A program made the translations under genes and the position numbers. A stretch of 64,000 bases of DNA from DATKDF01 sp963752045 (lineage in GTDB: Bacteria > Acidobacteriota > Vicinamibacteria > Vicinamibacterales > SCN-69-37): NCBI GenBank assembly GCA_963752045.1, contig CAVVWN010000014.1:868001-932000 (forward strand), in the 5' to 3' direction. Positions 46,479 to 54,458 of this stretch are shown here, piece by piece. Below the pieces are notes generated by a model. It was not told where the DNA came from and did no database searches. It worked only from the letters and a program-made list of their open reading frames with translations. Position 1 is the stretch's first letter, and the number at the start of each line of letters is the position of its first letter.

Positions 46479-46709
46479 ATGGTACTCGAACTCAAGCTCC
46501 GTAGAGTGGGGAATTCCGTCGGACTCGTTCTGCCGAAGGAAGCCCTGGCACACCTCAACGTCCGTGAGGGCGACACCGTGTGTCTCACCGATTCGCCGGA
46601 CGGCGCGTTGCGGCTCAGCCCGACCGATCCCAAAGTCGTCCGCCAACTCGAAGCTGCCGAATCGGTGATCCGGCGCTATCGCAATACGCTGCGCGAGCTC
46701 GCGAAGTGA
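46479..46709 (+). CDS. AbrB/MazE-type antitoxin
   Basis: 76 residues. LRRVGNSVGLVLPKEALAHL and NVREGDTVCLTDSPDGALRL form a SpoVT/AbrB swapped-hairpin DNA-binding domain; the C-terminal helix (KVVRQLEAAESVIRRYR) can wrap the toxin. It ends in a GTGA overlap with the Doc gene. It probably represses its own promoter and neutralises Doc. Confidence 0.88.
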   Translation: MVLELKLRRVGNSVGLVLPKEALAHLNVREGDTVCLTDSPDGALRLSPTDPKVVRQLEAAESVIRRYRNTLRELAK

Positions 46710-47104
46710 GAACACCGGAGTGGGTGCTGCGGGAGACGGTCCTCGCGCTGCACGAACAGTTGCTCGCGGCGTTCGGCGGTTCTTCCGGCGTTCGTGATGC
46801 AGGTCTGCTGGATTCTGCGCTGTCGAGGCCGATCAACCAGGCGGCGTATGGCAAGCCCACAATCTTCGACCTTGCCGCCGGTTATGCTTTCGGCCTCGTG
46901 AAGAACCACCCCTTCGTCGACGGCAACAAGCGAATTGGCTTCACCGTTGCCGTGACCTTCCTGGAGCTGAACGGCTACGCGTTCGAGGCGCCCGAGTCGG
47001 CCGCGGTCGTCGAAACGCTGGCGCTCGCCGCCGGCGATCGCAGTGAGGCGGACTACGCCGCGTGGTTGAAGAAGAACAGCCGACGCTCCCCGCGGGGCCG
47101 ATAG
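46706..47104 (+). CDS. doc: Doc family toxin (Fic fold)
   Basis: 132 residues from a GTG. The Fic/Doc signature HPFVDGNKRIG spans residues 68-78, and GVRDAGLLDSALSRP is the typical Doc N-terminal part. Doc toxins phosphorylate elongation factor EF-Tu and stop translation. The immediate AbrB-type antitoxin upstream is an alternative to the usual Phd partner. It is convergent with the kinase gene, six bases between stops. Confidence 0.92.
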   Translation: MRTPEWVLRETVLALHEQLLAAFGGSSGVRDAGLLDSALSRPINQAAYGKPTIFDLAAGYAFGLVKNHPFVDGNKRIGFTVAVTFLELNGYAFEAPESAAVVETLALAAGDRSEADYAAWLKKNSRRSPRGR

Positions 47105-47110
47105 AAGCCT

Positions 47111-50110
47111 TCAGCGCGCCAATCGCAGCTTGAGCGGATGATCCTCGTCGGCGACCGCCAGCAGCTGGCCGAGGTGCGCCTCGATGGCTTCTGCCTCGTC
47201 GAACCGTCCGGCCTCACGGTACAGCTCGGCCAGATCCGCGCGCATCTTCATCCAGACGAAGCCGAGCGACCAGCTCGTGGACGAGCGCCAGCGCGGCTCG
47301 GCCGACGTGCGTTCGAGGACGGCGATGGCGCCGTTCAGATCACCTGTGGACCGTAACGCTCCGGCCAGCGCGCGTCGCGCCGGGACGTAGACGTTGTAGT
47401 TGGGCTCCGCGTCCGGGATGTCGCCGAGGATCCTGATGGCATCGTCGATTCGTCCCTCGGAAAGCGCGAAGAGGCCATCCTGGATCGGGACGGGTCCCCC
47501 GAACGACGCTCGCCAGCGTCGCCAGTCGTCGGTCAATCCAGCCTCCAGCAGTCGGGACGGCACGATCTGCCTCTCCTCGTAACGCGCCTGGGCGAGGAGA
47601 TCGCGGAGCTCTGCGCCGTTGCCCCGCTCGGCTGCGAGGAGGGACCGACCTCGAAACCGTGCGGGGTGTGGCGTCTCGGGCAGCCACTGGAGCACGTCCT
47701 CGGCCTGCCGGAGCCGGCCGAGCGTCAGATACATGTGGAGGACCTGCGAACCGAACTGGTAGCGCGCCCCGGCCGGAGCGCTGGGAAGGTCAGCGGCAAC
47801 TTCGTCCGTCGCGCGCAATGCCCCTGCGGGGTCGTCATCGAGCCAGGCCAGGTGTGCCGGCAGCAGCTTCATCCACGAAACGCGAAGGGGATTCCTCTCC
47901 AGCTCGCTCTCGGGCAGGAGCGCGGGCGCACCGTTCGCCAGCGTCTTTGCCGCGCCGAGATCGCCAGTGGTGAACGCAACATGGGCCGCCTCGGCCCGCC
48001 ACACGACGGCGTTCGGGCGGACCTCGCCGAGTCGCAGGAACGTGCGGATTCGATCCGCAGGCCTGTTGGTCGCGAGGTACACGCGATCGAGCGCTCCGTA
48101 CGCCCATCCATAGTCCGGTTCCGATGCCAGGAGCTCTTCGTAGGTGTCGATGGCCTGCTCGTAGAGCGCCTGTCGCGCAACCGGTTCGTCCGACGCCAGC
48201 CCGTGAAGCCTGTAGTTCGTCGCGGCGATGAACAGCCGTTCGCTCTCGCGTGTGCCACCGGAGAGGCTGAGGGCGCGGTCGGCATGGGCGAGGATCTCGT
48301 CCCACCTGGGCTCCCGCGGCCGGCTTCTTTCGAGTGTCATGGCCAGCAGGATATGCGCCGACGCAAAGCCGGGATCGTTTTCGAGGGCAGCGTAGAGCAG
48401 GGCTTCCATCGCCGCCAGAGGCTGCGACGGTGCGACGAGGCTGTCGAGCTGGTCCCAGTTCAACGCCGCCTGTGAATACTGGTGGAGGGCGACGAACGAA
48501 GGCGTCGTGACTTTCCGCAGTGCCAGTTGGCTGCCCTGGATTGACGTCGTCGCCTCGTTCAGGTGCCGGCGCAGCTCAATGGCGATTCGCCTGATCGCAC
48601 CCGGCATCTCGTCCACCGAGGCCGCGCGATCGGTGGTGATGGCAACCACGGTCGAGGTGGCCGGGTCCACGACGTTCACGGTCAGCATGTACCCGGGCTC
48701 TGCCGGCCCAACGGTACCGGCCGCCAGCAGACGAATCCCTCCGTCCCTCAGCGCCACTTCGCGAGCGACTGTTTCGTCGAGACGCGTGTCCGTGGGGCGC
48801 CTCATCAGCATCAACGCGTCGTTCACGCGTCCACGGGGCACGACATTCACGAAAGACGAATCGCGCAACTCACGCTCCAGCAGCGCTTCGAGCGTGTCGT
48901 TGAGGAGCGGGTCGCCTGTCTGGTTCCTGAAAGCCGCGACGAGAAGCCAGTCGCGCTCGCTGAAGACCACCGCCGTCTGCCCGCTCGACAACGCAAACCA
49001 GACCATGACGAGTGCGACCGCACCCACTGCGGCGATCGCGGCCAGCCGCCTCCAGGGCGACGTCACGGGTCGGACGGCGCGACACGCCTCGAGCGCGGCG
49101 AGCATCGCCTCGGCGTCTTCGAAACGATCGACGGCGCGCGGTGCGGTCGCTCGCTGGATGACGCCGGAGAGAGCCGCCGGCAGACCGGGCGCCAGGTCCC
49201 TCAGCGGTGTGCGGCTGCCGCGCCGGTGGGCCAGGCGGACTTCCCCGAGAGACCGTCCCTGCACGGGGAACGACCCGGTCGCCAGGCGAAACAACAGGAC
49301 GCCCAGGCTGTAAACATCGCTCCGGACCGTCGCGGCCTGTCCGTCGAGCACCTCCGGCGCGATGTAGAGCGGCGTGCCGGCCAGGTCGCGCGGACCCTCG
49401 CCGGCTTGCTCGTCTGTGACTTCGAGTCCGGTGCCGAAGTCGCCCAGCAGGACACCGCGTTCGGGGTCACGGAGCACGTTCGACGTCTTGATGTCGCGAT
49501 GCAGGAGGCCGGCGCGGTGGACGGCGCGCAAAGCGTCAGCGAGCGTGGCCCCAATCGAGACGACCTCGTCTGCCGGCAGCGCCCCACGCTCGGCCAGTTC
49601 CTGTTCCAGCGTCATGCCGTCGACGAGGTCCATCCAGAGCCCCGTACGCCCGGCGATGCGCTCGGCGCCGTAGATCGTAATGACCGATGGGTGCCGCACG
49701 CGGGCCATCAGGCGGCCCTCTTCGATGATCGCGGCGTCGTCGGCGCTGGCGTGGTCGCGTCGTTGCAGCAGCTTCAGCGCGACTTCGCGATCGAGCCGGC
49801 GGTCCCACGCGCGGTACACGTCGCCGAACCGTCCGTGTCCGATCTTCTGCCGGATGACGAGCGGACCCCACTCGACAGGTGTGGTTTGTGCGCGTTCGGT
49901 GTCCCCAACGGGGGCGGCCGACTGCGCCGCGTGCACCTCTGCGATGGTCGAGATGATGCGCAGATCCGCCAGGAGCGCCTCTTCTTCGGCCGCGCCGGAC
50001 GCCGACTCGAGGCTCGTCCAGTCCGGCGGTTGACCGTCGGCGATGGCCTCAGCAGCCGCCGACACCCTGTCGACCGGAGCCAGGTCAGTTCCTCGGTCCT
50101 TCAGCTCCAT
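47111..50110 (-). CDS. Ser/Thr protein kinase with transmembrane segment and TPR-like repeats
   Basis: 999 residues. The kinase domain (about 85-350) has all key motifs: G-loop GHGRFGDVY, lysine in VALKLLQ, catalytic HRDIKTSN, DFG and the activation segment GTPLYIAPE. A single membrane helix follows (AAIAAVGAVALVMVWFALS, about 360-380). The outer part begins with a TolB/CsgG-like ERDWLLVAAFRNQTGDPLLN motif and continues with tetratricopeptide-like repeats to the C-terminus. This architecture is typical of acidobacterial and planctomycete kinases. Its N-terminus overlaps the ECF sigma gene end by 26 bases, so the pair is one unit. Confidence 0.93.
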   Translation of the reverse strand: MELKDRGTDLAPVDRVSAAAEAIADGQPPDWTSLESASGAAEEEALLADLRIISTIAEVHAAQSAAPVGDTERAQTTPVEWGPLVIRQKIGHGRFGDVYRAWDRRLDREVALKLLQRRDHASADDAAIIEEGRLMARVRHPSVITIYGAERIAGRTGLWMDLVDGMTLEQELAERGALPADEVVSIGATLADALRAVHRAGLLHRDIKTSNVLRDPERGVLLGDFGTGLEVTDEQAGEGPRDLAGTPLYIAPEVLDGQAATVRSDVYSLGVLLFRLATGSFPVQGRSLGEVRLAHRRGSRTPLRDLAPGLPAALSGVIQRATAPRAVDRFEDAEAMLAALEACRAVRPVTSPWRRLAAIAAVGAVALVMVWFALSSGQTAVVFSERDWLLVAAFRNQTGDPLLNDTLEALLERELRDSSFVNVVPRGRVNDALMLMRRPTDTRLDETVAREVALRDGGIRLLAAGTVGPAEPGYMLTVNVVDPATSTVVAITTDRAASVDEMPGAIRRIAIELRRHLNEATTSIQGSQLALRKVTTPSFVALHQYSQAALNWDQLDSLVAPSQPLAAMEALLYAALENDPGFASAHILLAMTLERSRPREPRWDEILAHADRALSLSGGTRESERLFIAATNYRLHGLASDEPVARQALYEQAIDTYEELLASEPDYGWAYGALDRVYLATNRPADRIRTFLRLGEVRPNAVVWRAEAAHVAFTTGDLGAAKTLANGAPALLPESELERNPLRVSWMKLLPAHLAWLDDDPAGALRATDEVAADLPSAPAGARYQFGSQVLHMYLTLGRLRQAEDVLQWLPETPHPARFRGRSLLAAERGNGAELRDLLAQARYEERQIVPSRLLEAGLTDDWRRWRASFGGPVPIQDGLFALSEGRIDDAIRILGDIPDAEPNYNVYVPARRALAGALRSTGDLNGAIAVLERTSAEPRWRSSTSWSLGFVWMKMRADLAELYREAGRFDEAEAIEAHLGQLLAVADEDHPLKLRLAR

Positions 50111-50723
50111 CGCGTCGACCCATCTCCTCCGCCAGCTTCACGAGCGCGCGGCTCACGGCAACGCGCGCCGAGCCGGCCGTCGGCTTGCCGAGCGCTTCGG
50201 CGATCTCCTCGTGGCTCAGGCCAAGCTCGATCCGGCACACGACGGCCTCGCGGTCGATCGATGACAACCTGCCGAGCGCGGCCTCGTAGCGTTCCATGGC
50301 CTCACGACCGATTGCCGCTTCCACGGGCGAGGTCCCGTCGTCGACGATGTCCGGGCTGAGGCTCGTGCGATCGGCCTGACGGGCTGCCCGCCGGAACTCG
50401 TTCCGGATGCGGTTCATCAGGGCCTGCCGGAGATAGGCCTGGAGGGCGCCCGTCCCGCGAGCCTCGAAGCCGTCAATCCTCTTAAACACCTGAAGCAGGG
50501 TGTCCTGTACAAGGTCGGTCGTGTCGGCCATGTCGCGCGCCCAGCGGGGCAGGCGGCCGCGGGCCCACCGGCGGAGGTTCGGGAGGTGGCGGGCGAAGAG
50601 CGCGTCGAGCGCTTCGGCGTCGCCGGCTCTTGCCCGTGCGAGGAGGTGCGCCGTGCCGTCGGCCGGCTCGTCGGTGCCGGCCGGCGGGTCCAGACCGTCG
50701 GCGGCCCGCGCGTGTTCCGTCAT
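50085..50723 (-). CDS. ECF-type RNA polymerase sigma factor
   Basis: 212 residues. Sigma2 region: LFARHLPNLRRWARGRLP, DTTDLVQDTLLQVFKRIDGF; sigma4 region: LGRLSSIDREAVVCRIELGL and SHEEIAEALGKPTAGSARVA. These belong to the ECF groups associated with Ser/Thr kinases. The ATG at 50723 is chosen; an upstream extension lacks family similarity. It probably redirects RNA polymerase in response to the kinase, encoded downstream with a 26-base overlap. Confidence 0.92.
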   Translation of the reverse strand: MTEHARAADGLDPPAGTDEPADGTAHLLARARAGDAEALDALFARHLPNLRRWARGRLPRWARDMADTTDLVQDTLLQVFKRIDGFEARGTGALQAYLRQALMNRIRNEFRRAARQADRTSLSPDIVDDGTSPVEAAIGREAMERYEAALGRLSSIDREAVVCRIELGLSHEEIAEALGKPTAGSARVAVSRALVKLAEEMGRRDGAEGPRN

Positions 50724-50826
50724 GGCGATGAGGCCGTGACTGTAACACGAGGGCGCGACGGGTGTTTGAGAGATCGTGGCCAGACACGCCAATTCCGGCG
50801 AGGGCTGCGCAAAGGAGATCCTGTCC

Positions 50827-51490
50827 ATGACCCGTACGCCCCTCGCCCTCATCGTCGCCGTCGCGGTTGCCGCAGCCGGCTGCTCGCAGAGTCCTGTCTC
50901 TCCGTCGGCGGCCGGGCAGGGAAGCTTGTCGTCACTGGCGGCAAAGCCAGGGTCGCAGCCGTCCGGCAGCGATCACGATCTGGCATTCGGCGATCAGATC
51001 ACCGGCTCCGGCGTCGTCAGCGGCTGGATAACCGGATCGGCCGGTGCCGGCAATCTGCTGGCTCATGCCAGCGGCGGCTACTCGCTCACGATCACCGGCA
51101 CGTCCGTGCCCGGTCCGGAAGGTCCGGAACAGGATGCTGAATGCAGTGATACCGGAAGCATCCTCTACACTGCCGGCCTCATCGGCGCTGCAAATCAGTG
51201 GCGGCCTCACCGTCGACGTCGATCAGGACGGCTCCAAGTCGAACACCGACCCGACCATGGACTGGCAGCTGAGTGGAGTCCAGGACTCAGAAAGCCGAAC
51301 CTGGCGCGTCAGTGGCATCTCGACGTACAACTACGCGCCGGGCATCACGGGCGACGCGGACGGCATGAGCGTCACCGTGGGCCAGATGAAGGTGCTCTTT
51401 TCGCGCCTTGCGACGAGTGGCCGCAAGAACAGCACGGACCTGTCGATCGGGTGCCGCGTCGACGTGCAGATGACGATGATGCCGAAGTGA
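50827..51490 (+). CDS. Lipoprotein of unknown function, one frameshift
   Basis: Starts MTRTPLALIVAVAVAAAGCS with a lipobox (AAAGC) and AAAGGAGA ribosome binding site. The next part reads HDLAFGDQITGSGVVSGWIT and GNLLAHASGGYSLTITGTSV. The end reads, in another frame, GGLTVDVDQDGSKSNTDPTM, DWQLSGVQDSESRTWRVSG and CRVDVQMTMMPK to the stop at 51490. The frame changes somewhere between 51120 and 51180. About 220 residues in total, beta-rich. Divergent from the sigma gene. Not a family I recognise. Confidence 0.6.
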
Positions 51491-51585
51491 CCGAGGAGCC
51501 CCGTGGTGCCCTTGCGGGTGAGGCAGACGACGAGACCTGCCGCGAGGGCGACGAGAGACACGCTGAAGTGGATCGCGCCAAGCAC
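51490..51585 (-). pseudogene. DUF2306-like membrane protein N-terminal remnant
   Basis: The minus strand reads LGAIHFSVSLVALAAGLVVC and LTRKGTTGLLGHFG from a GTG at 51585, resembling the first helix and KGT-H-G motif of DUF2306 membrane proteins. Similarity ends after about 33 residues, at the stop of the plus-strand lipoprotein. It starts 8 bases after the coiled-coil gene on the same strand. Probably a truncated gene. Confidence 0.4.
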
Positions 51586-51592
51586 TCCAGGC

Positions 51593-51916
51593 TCAGCGCG
51601 CGACGAGCGCCGCGACGATGGCCACGAGTGTCGTCACCTGGATGCCGACGAGCCACATGAACTGGCGCGACATCTTGGCGTCCAGGTTATCGAGGCGCCG
51701 GTCTACGGCACTGAAGCGCTGATCGACGGCCGTGAACCGTTGATCGATGGCGCTGAAGCGCTGGTCGATGCTCGCGAACCGCTGCTCCAGCAACTCGAAC
51801 CTCCGGTCCATCCGTTGCTCGAGATGGACAATGGCCTCGCGAATCCCGTCCAGCATGTGCGAATGCTCCACGACCCTGCCTTCGAGAAAGGCCACCCGTT
51901 CTTCGAGTCCTGCCAC
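51593..51916 (-). CDS. Heptad-repeat coiled-coil protein with C-terminal membrane helix
   Basis: 107 residues. Four consecutive 7-residue units of the form RF(S/T)A(I/V)DQ, from FASIDQRFSAIDQ to RFSAVDRRL, give a perfect coiled coil. A membrane helix closes the protein (LVGIQVTTLVAIVAALVA). The DNA shows the same 21-bp periodicity. Proteins of this kind are common in bacteria with no fixed function. It is divergent from histidine kinase A. Confidence 0.8.
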   Translation of the reverse strand: MAGLEERVAFLEGRVVEHSHMLDGIREAIVHLEQRMDRRFELLEQRFASIDQRFSAIDQRFTAVDQRFSAVDRRLDNLDAKMSRQFMWLVGIQVTTLVAIVAALVAR

Positions 51917-51978
51917 CGCGCCGCTCCTTCACGATACCGTCGTCTGCCCGGTGTGAGCAAACGAGCGGGCAGCCCGCG

Positions 51979-51992
51979 TGACAATTGGTGAC
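51979..51992 (+). promoter_or_regulatory. Candidate regulator site A1 (TGACAATTGGTGAC)
   Basis: Two TGAC half-sites 10 bp apart, centred about 51 bases before the histidine kinase A start. A 14-base sequence differing at one position recurs at 54376-54389, in front of the third gene of the same module. Tandem half-sites one helical turn apart are usual for OmpR-family regulators; the binding protein is inferred. Confidence 0.45.
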
Positions 51993-52036
51993 GTTCGGAT
52001 CCCGCCAGCGTGCTACGCTCCGGTCACTTCGAAGTC

Positions 52037-53698
52037 ATGCAACCGGCGGGTCGGCGTCTTCACGGGCGGGCCATTCTGGTCTACCTCGGCACCATCGTCG
52101 TCCCCGTGTGCGCGCTGGTCTGGCTGGCCGTGCAGTCGTTCGAGAGGCAACGCGAAGCCCTGAACCGGCTGGCCGACGACCGTCTCAACGCCGAGGTGGA
52201 TGCCGCTGCGCGTGAGGCCGCCGCCTCGGCGTTCGACGATCCGGCCCATCCGATCGTCAAGTACCCGTTCGTCGTGGAGCGCGGGGTGGTGACGAGCCCG
52301 GCTCTTTACGCGCCGTTGCCGCGGCCCGCACCAGCGAGGCTGGCAGAGGCGGATCGGTTGCTCGCGGGCGGGCGCGCGGAAGAAGCGCTCGCGGCGTACC
52401 GTGCGGCGCTTGCCCGCGAGCCTGACGACTGCCTGGCGATGCAGGGCGTGGCCGTGAGCTTGCAGCGGCTGGGGCGTGAAGACGCCGCTCGCAGGACCTG
52501 GCGGCAGCTCGCCGCTGATCACTCCGACGAGCGTACGCTCTCGGGCCGTCCGTTCGGCATCGTCGCGGCCATCAATGCGGGCGACAGCGAAGGACTGGCC
52601 GACGAGATTGCCGGGGGCCGATGGGATCTGGCGGCAGACCAGGCCGAGTACTTCCTGAGCGAGCTTGGCGTTCCGGGCGACTCGCCGTCCTTCGACCGTG
52701 TGCGCTTTGCCCGGTTGCTGCATCAGGAGTCGGTCCCGGCCGGGCTCGCCGAGGCCACCGGGGTCGCTACACACAACCTCGGCCCGTTCCGCCTCTACTA
52801 TCGGCAAACCGCACCGGGTCGTCTCGAGGGCTTTGCTGCCGACCTCGAGTGGATCGCCAAGGTGCTCGAGCCGCGTGTGTCCGCCGAGCTGGGTCCGGCT
52901 GGCGACAGCGGGCGCGACGTGCTCGTCTATGGCGGCGCCATCGGCGTCGTCTTCATCACGCTTTCGGCCGGCCTCCTCCTCCTCGTCCGTGACGTCACGC
53001 GGGAGGCACGAACGAACGAGCTTCGTGCCGGGTTCGTGAGCGGCGTGACGCACGAGCTGAAGACGCCCATCACGCTCATCCGGCTCTACGGCGAGACGCT
53101 GCTGCGGCATCGCGACCTGCCGGAGAACGAGCGGCGCGACTCGCTGCGCGTGATCACCCGCGAGAGCGCGCGCCTCGGGCGGCTCGTCGACCAGGTTCTG
53201 GCGTTCTCGCGTGTGGAAAGTGGAGACGACACGTACGAGTGGCAGGTTGGCGACCCGGCCCCCGTCGTCGCGGGCGTGATCGAGGACTACTCGGGCTGGC
53301 TCGAGCGTGGCGGCTTCGAGCTGCGAAGGGAGTTGGCCGACACGTTGCCGCCCGTCCGATTCGATGCTGGCGCGCTGTCGCAGGCGGTCGTGAATCTCGT
53401 CGACAACGCCGTGAAGTACTCAGGCACGTCGAGGGCGATTGATGTCCGCCTGCGCGCCGACGATGAATCGGTCATCTTCGAGGTCGAGGACCGGGGCATC
53501 GGCGTTCCGCCGGCCGAGCGCGAGCTGATTTTCGATCGCTTCTACCGGTCCGCGAAGGCCACGGGCAAGGGCGGCTACGGCCTGGGTCTCTACATGGTGG
53601 CGCACATCATGCGCGCGCACGGCGGGCGAGTCGAGGTCACGGGCGAGCCTGGAGCGGGTAGCACGTTTCGCCTGATTCTGCCGGTGGCGGCGCCATGA
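52037..53698 (+). CDS. Histidine kinase A with extracytoplasmic TPR-like domain
   Basis: 553 residues. Two membrane helices (GRAILVYLGTIVVPVCALVW and VYGGAIGVVFITLSAGLLLL) bracket a roughly 260-residue outer region. This region contains helix pairs like a tetratricopeptide: LLAGGRAEEALAAYRAALAR, MQGVAVSLQRLGREDAARRT. No HAMP segment is visible before the H-box VTHELKTPITLI (His339). N-box NLVDNAVKYSG, G1 DRGIGVPPAER and G2 GKGGYGLGLY are all present. The ATG at 52037 is favoured over a GTG at 52010. Its stop overlaps the regulator start by four bases (ATGA). Confidence 0.9.
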   Translation: MQPAGRRLHGRAILVYLGTIVVPVCALVWLAVQSFERQREALNRLADDRLNAEVDAAAREAAASAFDDPAHPIVKYPFVVERGVVTSPALYAPLPRPAPARLAEADRLLAGGRAEEALAAYRAALAREPDDCLAMQGVAVSLQRLGREDAARRTWRQLAADHSDERTLSGRPFGIVAAINAGDSEGLADEIAGGRWDLAADQAEYFLSELGVPGDSPSFDRVRFARLLHQESVPAGLAEATGVATHNLGPFRLYYRQTAPGRLEGFAADLEWIAKVLEPRVSAELGPAGDSGRDVLVYGGAIGVVFITLSAGLLLLVRDVTREARTNELRAGFVSGVTHELKTPITLIRLYGETLLRHRDLPENERRDSLRVITRESARLGRLVDQVLAFSRVESGDDTYEWQVGDPAPVVAGVIEDYSGWLERGGFELRRELADTLPPVRFDAGALSQAVVNLVDNAVKYSGTSRAIDVRLRADDESVIFEVEDRGIGVPPAERELIFDRFYRSAKATGKGGYGLGLYMVAHIMRAHGGRVEVTGEPGAGSTFRLILPVAAP

Positions 53699-54378
53699 CC
53701 CAGCCGCGCATCCTCATCGTCGAGGACGAGCCCGATCTCAGGCGCGGGCTGGAGCTGAACATCAGGGCCGAGGGCTACGCCGTGATCACTGCCGCCACAG
53801 GCGACGAGGGCGTGGCCGCTGCGCTTGGCGAACGGCCCGATCTCGTGATTCTCGACGTCATGCTGCCCGGCATGAGCGGCTTCGACGTCTGCCGCGAGCT
53901 GCGGCGGCAGAGCTTCGAGGCGCCGATCATCATGCTCACGGCGCGCGCCGAGGAAACCGACCGGGTCGTCGGCCTCGAGATCGGCGCAGACGACTACGTC
54001 ACCAAGCCGTTCGGCATTCGCGAGCTCCTGGCGCGCATCCGCGTCCGTCTGCGTCGCCGGGGCGAGAACGGTGACCAGTCGGTCGTACGGTTCAGCGACG
54101 TCGAGGTGAACTTCGATCGGCACGAGACCACGCGCGCCGGCAGGCGTGTGGATCTCACGACGAAGGAGCTCGAGATCCTGCAACTGCTGGTCCGTCATCG
54201 CGGCCGCACGGTCAGCCGCGACCGGTTGCTCGAGGAGGTCTGGGGCTACGAGCACTTCCCGACAACGCGGACGGTGGACAACCACATTCTGCGGCTCAGG
54301 CAGAAGCTCGAGCCGGACCCGGCCGACCCGCGTTTCATCCTCACCGTGTACGGCGATGGGTACAAGTTCGTCGGCTGA
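53695..54378 (+). CDS. OmpR/PhoB-family response regulator A
   Basis: 227 residues. Receiver domain: acidic pocket VEDEPD, phospho-acceptor Asp54 in VILDVMLPGMSG, T in MLTARAEE and K in DDYVTKPFG. DNA-binding domain: winged helix with LTTKELEILQLLVRHRGRTV and TRTVDNHILRLRQKLEPDP. It should be phosphorylated by the kinase encoded upstream and probably acts on the repeated TGAC sites around this module (inference). Confidence 0.96.
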   Translation: MTQPRILIVEDEPDLRRGLELNIRAEGYAVITAATGDEGVAAALGERPDLVILDVMLPGMSGFDVCRELRRQSFEAPIIMLTARAEETDRVVGLEIGADDYVTKPFGIRELLARIRVRLRRRGENGDQSVVRFSDVEVNFDRHETTRAGRRVDLTTKELEILQLLVRHRGRTVSRDRLLEEVWGYEHFPTTRTVDNHILRLRQKLEPDPADPRFILTVYGDGYKFVG

Positions 54379-54410
54379 CAATTCGTGACACTGCAGGATG
54401 CGGTTGTGAC
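54376..54410 (+). promoter_or_regulatory. Candidate regulator site A2 (TGACAATTCGTGAC plus TGAC)
   Basis: TGACAATTCGTGAC at 54376-54389 is the same 14-mer as site A1 with one change (C for G). A third TGAC follows at 54407, 21 bases on, so the three half-sites are spaced 10 and 21 bp. The first base lies in the regulator stop codon. It precedes the PD40 gene (start 54459) by 49 bases from the last half-site. Likely autoregulatory. Confidence 0.45.
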
Positions 54411-54458
54411 ACCTCGAATCCGGCGACGGCGCAAAGTGGCGAGTCAGGAGGCTCCGTC

